Made by a program: the position numbers and the translations under genes
Shown: in pieces, positions 23,441 to 29,607 of the stretch
How the letters are laid out: each line of letters begins with the position of its first letter
Position numbering within the stretch: position 1 is the first letter of the stretch
From: JANPJV01 sp031425695
Lineage (GTDB): Bacteria > Pseudomonadota > Gammaproteobacteria > Xanthomonadales > SZUA-5
Reading direction: 5' to 3'
NCBI GenBank assembly: GCA_031425695.1
Contig: JANPJV010000313.1
Coordinates: forward strand, 1 to 29,607
Length of the DNA stretch: 29,607 nucleotides
Notes under the pieces: model-generated
What the model was told of the DNA's origin: nothing
The model's database searches: none
The model's input: only the letters and a program-made list of their open reading frames with translations

Positions 23441-25015
23441 CTAGCCCTGGCAATACGCTGGCGCGTCGGCGGCCAAGGTCAGATACGCCTTGCAGATCGC
23501 CGCCATGGCCTCGAGGCGATCCTTCTCTGCCTTGAGCAGATCCATCGGTGATGGACCGGCCGGCCGATTCAATTGCGCCTGCAAGACGTCGGTGATCGGC
23601 TTGGGGTCACTGCCCTCGCCGACGACCTGCACCGACACCAGCGCGCCCGTGTCCGCGTTGTAGTCGACTTCAATCGTGCCTTTGCGGCCGCCTGCACGGG
23701 GAGTGAGCCGACCAACGCCACCAAACTGGGCGATCGTCATCGTGTTCGTGGTCGGATCGCCGCCTTTGCAGACTTCCTTCGGGCCATCCCCGGCAGTCGT
23801 TGCGGGAGCCGGTTCGCACTTCATGATCCGCATTTCAACGGATGTATCTACGGGAACCCGATAGGGAAAGCCCCGGTCATTCCGGTTGAATCCTGCGGAA
23901 CTTGCGACCAGGGCCGGCTCCATCGCGGCATGGATCGCCTTGCCGGATTCGCTCATCTTCGCGACCGGTTCCAGGCGTTCTGTCGGATAGCCGGCGCCAC
24001 ACACGGATACAGCCGGCACGTCCTTTTTTGCGTGCTCGAAAGTGAGCAACTTTCCCGATTTCGGGTCGCGTTCAAGCGCGGGAATCCATGCGAATGACCT
24101 CGGCGTGGGGACCTTGGACTTCTTGCCCTCAAATAGCGCCTTGCGCGCATCGATGAGCGCGTCCGCCAGGGCGATCTGCGCGTCGATACTGGAGTTGCTG
24201 CTGGTGGTCACGATCAGGTTGCGCTCCTGTGCAACCGCGTAGAGCTGGTCGAGATCGACGTGCAATTCCTTGCAAGCCGCGTCCGACAGCATGCCTGGTT
24301 CGCCCTTTTGCGGCTGGCCGTGGATGGAGCTGACGCAATCTGGGACATCGTCCGTGATTTGAGCGAGCCGCGGTTTGTTGTCAGAACCTCCACCCGTGAT
24401 CGCGGCCTTGAGTGCCGAGCTCGCCACATTCACCGCAAAGTCGGACCAGGGATTCGACGCGACGGACTTCGCCCCATCTACCGTGCCAGTCGACGTGTAC
24501 TTGACCAGCACGTCAACGTACCCGAGCCAGCGCGCGGGCGTTGCCACCCAATAGACATGGGCAGGATCAGGCACGGGCGCCCCCGAAACTGCGAAAGTTT
24601 TCGGATCGATTCCGTGACGCGTTTCTGAGTCGAAGGTATCGGCCGGGCAGCTGGACTTTCCCGACAATCGCTTGGATGCCAGGTCGAGCTCGAACATCCG
24701 ACGGCACGAACGCGGCGCAGCGGCGTCGGCTGACATCGTCCCGTTGAACGCTCGACGATCCACGATTCCTACGGCGTCCAGGCCGGCAGGATTGAGCAGC
24801 TTTTCGCAGCGCTCGAGCTCATCCGTCCAGCGGCCGGCGGTGAAGGTCGTCTTGACGACGTCGTATTTGATCGTGAGCGATGTGCGCGGCAGGATCAGCG
24901 AGGTCCCTTCGTGGCGAGGTGGACTCGTGTCGCTGATCTGGGTGACCGGGATCGTCGCCGAGCAGCCCGACAGCAGAATGCCGACCAGCACAGAAGACAC
25001 AGCTTGCGTTCTCAT
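23441..25015 (-). CDS. Lipoprotein of unknown function
   Basis: 524 aa. The ATG at 25015-25013 was chosen over one 9 nt upstream because GGGAG sits 9 nt before it and would touch the other. A short signal peptide ends in the lipobox 'LLSGC', with lipidated Cys at residue 18. Soon after comes a Pro/Ser linker ('DTSPPRHEG'). The rest is soluble with several paired cysteines ('RSCRRMFELD', 'GKSSCPADTF', 'DVPDCVSS'). No family recognised. First gene of the operon with the papain-like peptidase and the 189-aa protein, divergent from the MoxR ATPase. Likely anchored to the inner leaflet of the outer membrane or to the inner membrane. Confidence 0.75.
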   Translation of the reverse strand: MRTQAVSSVLVGILLSGCSATIPVTQISDTSPPRHEGTSLILPRTSLTIKYDVVKTTFTAGRWTDELERCEKLLNPAGLDAVGIVDRRAFNGTMSADAAAPRSCRRMFELDLASKRLSGKSSCPADTFDSETRHGIDPKTFAVSGAPVPDPAHVYWVATPARWLGYVDVLVKYTSTGTVDGAKSVASNPWSDFAVNVASSALKAAITGGGSDNKPRLAQITDDVPDCVSSIHGQPQKGEPGMLSDAACKELHVDLDQLYAVAQERNLIVTTSSNSSIDAQIALADALIDARKALFEGKKSKVPTPRSFAWIPALERDPKSGKLLTFEHAKKDVPAVSVCGAGYPTERLEPVAKMSESGKAIHAAMEPALVASSAGFNRNDRGFPYRVPVDTSVEMRIMKCEPAPATTAGDGPKEVCKGGDPTTNTMTIAQFGGVGRLTPRAGGRKGTIEVDYNADTGALVSVQVVGEGSDPKPITDVLQAQLNRPAGPSPMDLLKAEKDRLEAMAAICKAYLTLAADAPAYCQG

Positions 25016-25227
25016 TTCGCACATCTCCCTGAAAAACCATCGCAGCGGTATGTCCTAGATGTGCCTCGCGATTCCTTTCTCGCACCTTCGACCGATTGTT
25101 TACATTCGCGTCGGGGAGGGCGGCTAATCAGTCCCAGCTACCGGACGCACTCGGGCGGTGCGTCTGGCGGATTGCACGGATGTAGGTATGGTCCGACGCG
25201 GCGGATCTCGCTGCAGAACCACACCTC
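25016..25227. promoter_or_regulatory. Divergent intergenic region between lipoprotein and MoxR operons
   Basis: This 212-bp gap must hold promoters for both operons. It includes a less GC-rich patch, GATTGTTTACATTCGCG (25092-25108). No operator or hexamer pair is convincing. No Shine-Dalgarno site is obvious before the MoxR start. Confidence 0.4.
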
Positions 25228-26283
25228 ATGAACCCGATCGTCACCCTGACCCAGAAGCAGCTGCTCGACTTCCTGCTGAACGTCGCGCCGGTGCGCCCAG
25301 TGTTCGTCTGGGGGGCGCCTGGGATCGGGAAAAGTGCACTGGTGCAGGAGTTTGCTGCCTCTGTCGGCTTGCCATGCGTGTCGCTGCTTGGCAGCCAGCT
25401 TGCGGCAGAAGACCTGATCGGGGTGCCGCAGATCGTCGATGGCGTGAGCCGTTTCTGTCCGCCGGCGCAGATCGCGCGCAAAGAGGCGTATTGCCTGTTT
25501 CTGGACGAGCTGAATGCGTGCTCGCAGGAAGTCCAGAAGGCGTTCTACAGCCTCATCCACGAGCGCCGTATCGGTGAGTACTTGCTGCCGCCGGGTTCGG
25601 TCGTAATCGGTGCCGGCAATCGAGCGCAGGATGCTGCCATCGTGCGCCCAATGTCATCGGCGCTGCTCAATCGCATGATCCATGTCCACCTGCGCGCGGC
25701 CTACTCAGACTGGGAGGAATGGGCGCATCTGGCCGATCTGCATCCGTTGGTGCTGGACTATCTCAAGTCGCGCCCGGACCACTTGTGGAGCCAGCCACCG
25801 AAGCACGAGGAGCCGTTCTCGACGCCGCGCTCCTGGCACATGCTGAGCGATGCCTTGCGCAGCTATGGCGAAGCGCTGGAGGTGACGACGATCGAGACTC
25901 TCGCCTATGCGACGCTGACGCCAGCGCATGCGCAATCGTTTCGGAGCTTCTACAAGCAGCTCAATTCCCAGTTCCGCTTGACCGCCATCCTGGCGGGCGA
26001 AATCTCCTGGCCGCATGCGCCATCGGATCGTGATCTTCTCTATTTCCTGGCACAGAGCCTGCGCGGGCGCTTGCTCACCGAGTTGCCCGAGAAGCGCGAG
26101 GACATTGGCACGGACACTCGCGATCTGGCGCACCGCGCGAAGGCCAAACTCAAATCGCTCGCCGAGCTCAGCCTGGAGATGGCGCAGGTGGTGGTGGCAC
26201 GCGAGGAGGGGCAGTCGCTGCCCGACTGGTTCATGGTGGAGGTGGTGCGCGACCTGCCGCGTCTGGTTGAACGCAAGGCCTGA
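25228..26283 (+). CDS. MoxR-family AAA+ ATPase
   Basis: 351 aa. Walker A 'GAPGIGKS' (29-36), Walker B 'LFLDELN' (Asp93-Glu94) and sensor-1-like 'VIGAGN' define the AAA+ core. 'DLIGVPQIVDGVSRFCPP' is the MoxR substrate-loop region, and 'SSALLNRMIHVHL' supplies the arginine finger region. MoxR ATPases act as chaperone-like remodelling enzymes with a vWA-domain partner. That partner is the next gene, 6 bp downstream. The start has a poor ribosome binding site, but no better in-frame start exists. Confidence 0.88.
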   Translation: MNPIVTLTQKQLLDFLLNVAPVRPVFVWGAPGIGKSALVQEFAASVGLPCVSLLGSQLAAEDLIGVPQIVDGVSRFCPPAQIARKEAYCLFLDELNACSQEVQKAFYSLIHERRIGEYLLPPGSVVIGAGNRAQDAAIVRPMSSALLNRMIHVHLRAAYSDWEEWAHLADLHPLVLDYLKSRPDHLWSQPPKHEEPFSTPRSWHMLSDALRSYGEALEVTTIETLAYATLTPAHAQSFRSFYKQLNSQFRLTAILAGEISWPHAPSDRDLLYFLAQSLRGRLLTELPEKREDIGTDTRDLAHRAKAKLKSLAELSLEMAQVVVAREEGQSLPDWFMVEVVRDLPRLVERKA

Positions 26284-26289
26284 CGAACG

Positions 26290-28080
26290 ATGTCGCGACC
26301 ACGGCAGGATCCCGGGCTCGAGGCAGTCGACGCCGGCTGGAAATTGTTGAGCACGAATCCGCTGTTCAGGCCGATTGCCAAGAGCATGCGGCTGCTGCGA
26401 CCTGCGAAAAAAGACAATCCGGTCCCCGCCACCGGCTGGGCGCTGGTCGACAGCCGTGGCTACGTTTACGCGCATCCGAGCCGACGGGCAGAGGCGAGCC
26501 AGTGGTTGTTCGTGTTCGCCCACGCCGCGCTGCACCTGGCCTTGGGCCATTTTCGAAGCTCACCCAGCCCGCGGCCGTGGAATGCGGCCTGCGATTGCGT
26601 GGTGACGCGCTTCCTGCTTGACCTCAAGCTCGGCAACCCGCTCAGCACACCGGCGCCGGACCAATTGCGGCCGTGGGACGAGGACCGCTGGTTTCGCGAG
26701 TTCCACGCGCACGGCATCCCGGACTGGGCACTCGAGTTGTCGATTGCCGGGCCACAGGTTGACGACATGCGGCCGATGTCGGCTGACGCCGAGCCATCCT
26801 GGTCATACCGTGTGGATTGGGCCCGGCTCTTCAGCGAAGGCATGCTGGAGGCGGTCGATGCAGCATTGTCGCGCGCGGCCAATACCACCAGCACCGAGAT
26901 CAGGGATCGCCAGACGCCGGCCCAGCGTGCGCGCAGCTGGTTCATCGATCATTACCCGTTGCTGGGGGCGTTGGCGGCTGGATTCGAGCTGGTTGAGGAC
27001 AGTGCGCGCTGCCAGCAAATGGACATCAGCATCGCCGCGATCAGCGATCACGAGCGGCGCATCTACCTCAATCCAGGCGCCGGGCTGACCGAGAGCGAAG
27101 CGTGCTTCGTGGTGGCGCATGAACTCCTGCACGCTGGCCTGCGGCATGCGGACCGCTGCGGCCCGCGGGATTTCTTTCTGTGGAACGCGGCCTGTGATTT
27201 CGTCATCAATGGCTGGCTGGTCGAGATGGGCGTGGGCTCGCCGCCAGGACGTGGCTTCCTACACGACGCGGCGCTGAAAGGGCAGTCGGCCGAGACCATC
27301 TACGACATGATCAGCCGCGACCTGCGGACGCGCCGCAAGCTCGCCACCCTGCGCGGCGAAGGCCTTGGCGACATGCTCGACGATCCGTCCGCAATCGATC
27401 GCTCCGCCGCAGCCGACCTCGATGCGTTCTGTCGCCGTGCCTTGCTCGGCGGACTCGACATCCAACTGACTCAAGCACGCGGGCTTGTCCCAGGCGGCCT
27501 GGTCGAAGAAATCCGAGCATTGGCGCAGCCGCCGATCCCGTGGGACGTGGTACTGGCGCAGTGGTTCGATGGATTTTTCGTTCCGCTCGAACGCAAGCGC
27601 AGCTACGCGCGCATGTCCCGTCGGCAAACCAGCACACCTGACATCCCACGCGCGCACTATGCGCTCGACGAGGCCGCGCTGGCCGGACGTACTTTCGGCG
27701 TCGTCCTCGACAGCTCCGGTTCGATGGACCGCAGCGATCTAGCCCGCGGACTCGGCGCCATCGCTTCCTACGCCATAAGCCGCGAAGTGCCCATGGTGCG
27801 CCTGATCGTCTGCGATGCCGCCGCACACGACGAGGGCTACCTGCCCGCGGAAGCCATCGCCGGCATCGTCAAGATCCGGGGCCGCGGCGGCACCCGCCTG
27901 CAACCCGCCATCGATCTACTGCAAACCACACCGGACTTCCCCAAGACCGCGCCGATCCTGGTGATCACCGACGGCTACTGCGAGCCGCACATCAGCATTG
28001 CGCGCGAACATGCTTTCTTGCTGACCCGCGGTGGTCGTCTGCCCTTTGTGCCGCGCGGCCCGGTGTTTCGCATCAAGTGA
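26290..28080 (+). CDS. vWA-like protein with tandem metallopeptidase-like domains (DUF2201-like)
   Basis: 596 aa. Two related metallopeptidase-like segments are followed by a vWA-like domain. The first ('FVFAHAALHLALGHF', His78-Ala-Ala-Leu-His82, then 'WNAACDCVVTRFLLDLKLG') lacks the catalytic Glu. The second ('FVVAHELLHAGLRHADRC', His277-Glu278-Leu-Leu-His281, then 'WNAACDFVINGWLVEMGVG') has an intact HExxH zinc motif. The C-terminal vWA-like domain has the MIDAS motif 'LDSSGSMD' (Asp474, Ser476, Ser478), then 'GRGGTRLQPAI' and 'VITDGY'. DUF2201-type proteins usually carry one peptidase-like region and pair with MoxR, as here. Likely cytoplasmic; target unknown. The stop is 25 bp from that of the convergent methyltransferase. 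Confidence 0.85.
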   Translation: MSRPRQDPGLEAVDAGWKLLSTNPLFRPIAKSMRLLRPAKKDNPVPATGWALVDSRGYVYAHPSRRAEASQWLFVFAHAALHLALGHFRSSPSPRPWNAACDCVVTRFLLDLKLGNPLSTPAPDQLRPWDEDRWFREFHAHGIPDWALELSIAGPQVDDMRPMSADAEPSWSYRVDWARLFSEGMLEAVDAALSRAANTTSTEIRDRQTPAQRARSWFIDHYPLLGALAAGFELVEDSARCQQMDISIAAISDHERRIYLNPGAGLTESEACFVVAHELLHAGLRHADRCGPRDFFLWNAACDFVINGWLVEMGVGSPPGRGFLHDAALKGQSAETIYDMISRDLRTRRKLATLRGEGLGDMLDDPSAIDRSAAADLDAFCRRALLGGLDIQLTQARGLVPGGLVEEIRALAQPPIPWDVVLAQWFDGFFVPLERKRSYARMSRRQTSTPDIPRAHYALDEAALAGRTFGVVLDSSGSMDRSDLARGLGAIASYAISREVPMVRLIVCDAAAHDEGYLPAEAIAGIVKIRGRGGTRLQPAIDLLQTTPDFPKTAPILVITDGYCEPHISIAREHAFLLTRGGRLPFVPRGPVFRIK

Positions 28081-28105
28081 GGGACCGACTTGCTTTGCTC
28101 GCTCG

Positions 28106-28816
28106 TTACTGGCGCTTTCGCCACTCCATCAGCAGGAAATTCGGCACGCGGCGGTAGCGGTCGGCCTTCTCGCCTTCGACGCCGCGGGGCGGGGGTTCGT
28201 CGAAGTGAACGAGATTGAAGCCGGCGTCGAGCAGCCCCTGCATGTACATGTGCATGGGTCGATGCCAGTTCTGGATGCTGATGCCGCGCCACACGGTGGG
28301 AACGATGCGTTCCTCCAGGTAATGGTCGATACAAAAGCGGCGGCTGCCGTCGGGCTCGCGGGTCCATCCCAGCGGCACGGCGGCAGTGTTGAAGTTTTGC
28401 AGATTGGCGATCAGGAAGTGGCCGCCGGGGCGCAGTACGCGATGGACTTCGGCCAGTGCGCGGGGAAGGTCTGGGATGTCGATCAGCGAGAGATAGGCGA
28501 CCGCGAGGTCCACGCTGGCATCGCCTAGGCTGAGCGACTCGGCGTGCTCGATGCGATAGTCGCCTTGCGGATCGCGTTGTCGTGCAGTGTGGATCAACTC
28601 TGCGGTTGGATCGATCCCGATGCAGCGAATGCGCTCTGCTGCGAGCATCCGGCAGAAACGGCCCTCGCCGCAGCCGACGTCGACGGCGTGCGTGAATCCG
28701 CGATTGCGAACGCGCGCAAGCATCGGCGCATCCAGCACGAAGCGTCGCCCCCAGTCGCCATCCGCACCGATCTCATCGATCCATGCCCGCGCCGAAGCAT
28801 TCCAGCCGTTGTCCAT
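28106..28816 (-). CDS. SAM-dependent class I methyltransferase
   Basis: 236 aa. The ATG at 28816-28814 was chosen over an ATG-like start 84 nt upstream, whose residues look non-coding. Motif I 'AVDVGCGEGRFCRMLA', the acidic ribose contact 'IGIDPTAELI', motif II-like 'DLAVAYLSLIDIPDLPRAL' and post-II 'HRVLRPGGHFLIAN' define a Methyltransf_11-type fold. The C-terminal third ('FCIDHYLEERIV', 'WHRPMHMYMQGLLDAGF') is typical of small-molecule methyltransferases. No neighbour hints at the substrate. Confidence 0.85.
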   Translation of the reverse strand: MDNGWNASARAWIDEIGADGDWGRRFVLDAPMLARVRNRGFTHAVDVGCGEGRFCRMLAAERIRCIGIDPTAELIHTARQRDPQGDYRIEHAESLSLGDASVDLAVAYLSLIDIPDLPRALAEVHRVLRPGGHFLIANLQNFNTAAVPLGWTREPDGSRRFCIDHYLEERIVPTVWRGISIQNWHRPMHMYMQGLLDAGFNLVHFDEPPPRGVEGEKADRYRRVPNFLLMEWRKRQ

Positions 28817-29094
28817 GCGCTCATCGCCTGCGATGCATTGGTGCCCCCGACGGCACGATCGACCGGGCGTCGAATCCGGCCCAGGATGGGTCTTGTTCAA
28901 CGCAAACGCGCCGCCAACGCGCTTTTGCTCCGCCGCATCCTACCGTCCAGGACCAGACGCTACACTCGATTCTCCTGCCGAGAGTTTTCCGCGCTCCTGC
29001 GCAGGTCCTCCCGATTGAGATGGAATCGGGGACGGCCGTGCGCGCGGGTCAATGTGCTATGACCCGCAATGGATTTGACGATGGAGGAAGGTCC
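28817..29094. other. Divergent intergenic region
   Basis: 278 bp separating the methyltransferase from the final exported-protein gene. Frames here carry Arg-rich, non-protein-like text, and no repeat, RNA or clear promoter was seen. A strong ribosome binding site, GGAGGAAGG (29083-29091), belongs to the gene starting at 29095. Confidence 0.5.
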
Positions 29095-29607
29095 ATGGGC
29101 CTTTGGGGATTGCTGCTGCCGTTGGCCGCGCTGGGCGCGGAACCGAAATTGACACCGCTGCCGCTGGATGCGCTCGATGCGTACGTCGTCGAAGGCGTGA
29201 TGACCGCGGCCTATCGGCTGAGTGCCGGTAAACAGCCGTACACGCTGATCTTGTCGCGCACCGGCATCTTCAGCGTAGCCGGGAATGACCAGCGCTCGGC
29301 ACGCCTGTACGCGACGCTGTTCGCCGACAGCGCTGATGGATATGACCAGCGCTGGGTGATCCAGGACCGCGTCGATGACTGTCCGGTGGATGTCACCGCG
29401 GATCTTGCCGGCAATGGAGCGCAGGTCAGTGACGCCGACGCCGACGGGGTGCCCGAGTTCTGGGTGAGCTATCGAATCAGCTGCCGCGGCGACGTCAGCC
29501 CGTCGACGCTCAAGTTGATCGGCTACGAGGGCAACCAGAAATACGCCATGCGCGGTAGCTCTCGGGTCAAACTGGGCGACAGCAGCGAGGGTGGGGACTA
29601 CCAGGCT
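29095..29607 (+). CDS. Exported protein resembling M949_RS01915 surface-polysaccharide family (partial)
   Basis: 171 codons to the window edge with no stop. The ATG at 29095 follows GGAGGAAGG by 3 nt. Residues 1-15 look like a short signal peptide (GLWGLLLPLAALGA). 'DADADGVPEFWVSYRISCRG' then 'DVSPSTLKLIGYEG' and 'KYAMRGSSRV' match the signature of proteins annotated as M949_RS01915 family (from memory). Their link to surface-polysaccharide synthesis is based on sparse data. The C-terminal end is beyond the window. Confidence 0.55.
   Translation, partial: MGLWGLLLPLAALGAEPKLTPLPLDALDAYVVEGVMTAAYRLSAGKQPYTLILSRTGIFSVAGNDQRSARLYATLFADSADGYDQRWVIQDRVDDCPVDVTADLAGNGAQVSDADADGVPEFWVSYRISCRGDVSPSTLKLIGYEGNQKYAMRGSSRVKLGDSSEGGDYQA

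Overview
The window looks like a chromosomal segment of a GC-rich gammaproteobacterium, most likely Lysobacterales/Xanthomonadales and close to Rhodanobacteraceae. The evidence is indirect. Coding density is high and the codons are GC-rich. One secreted protein ends in an 'IFQNGFE' tail. Another carries a 'GAWYDPATNGEGW' C-terminal domain. From memory, both recur in secreted proteins of that order. Remnants of REP-associated (Y1/IS200-like) transposases are scattered through the window. No rRNA, tRNA or CRISPR array was found.

Layout. 1-725: the 5' end of an IS110-family transposase and a decayed Y1 transposase. 796-5247 (minus): a compact operon for three exported proteins, DUF4198, double DUF4394 with Calx-beta, and DUF4331. 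5337-7152: a scar where a TonB-receptor plug fragment abuts the C-terminal half of an ADOP/MacB-type ABC permease. 7175-7382: a nested inverted-repeat element. 7449-8210: a CorA-like membrane protein. 8224-12305 (minus): a three-gene operon encoding a patatin-like phospholipase with two internal membrane helices, a four-helix membrane protein, and a two-domain protein joining a cysteine-peptidase-like N-terminus to a lysozyme-like C-terminus. 12450-13832: a graveyard with a transposase remnant, REP-like palindromes, a 51-bp tandem duplication and a MITE-like element whose end supplies the stop codon of the neighbouring exported-protein gene. 14409-16611: a decayed HisKA_2-type kinase translationally coupled to an intact REC-PAS-HisKA-HATPase kinase. 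16799-17311: a transposase N-terminus running into eight 47-bp minisatellite units. 17549-20029: an intact TonB-dependent receptor. 20126-21988 (minus): an exported protein with a probable alpha/alpha-toroid fold. 22295-25015 (minus): a coupled operon of lipoprotein, papain-like peptidase and an unknown protein. 25228-28080: a divergent MoxR AAA+ ATPase plus a vWA/metallopeptidase-like protein. 28106-28816 (minus): a SAM methyltransferase. From 29095 to the edge: an exported protein resembling the M949_RS01915 family.

How the genes may work together. Three tightly packed clusters are the most interesting. The patatin/4-TM/peptidase-lysozyme operon pairs a possible phospholipase and a possible wall hydrolase with a membrane protein. 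The lipoprotein/papain-like/unknown operon sits divergent to a MoxR-vWA pair of the kind linked to conflict and chaperone-like systems. The DUF4198-DUF4394-DUF4331 operon is a set of exported proteins of unknown role. All functional links are inferred from gene order and motifs read by eye; no database search was possible.
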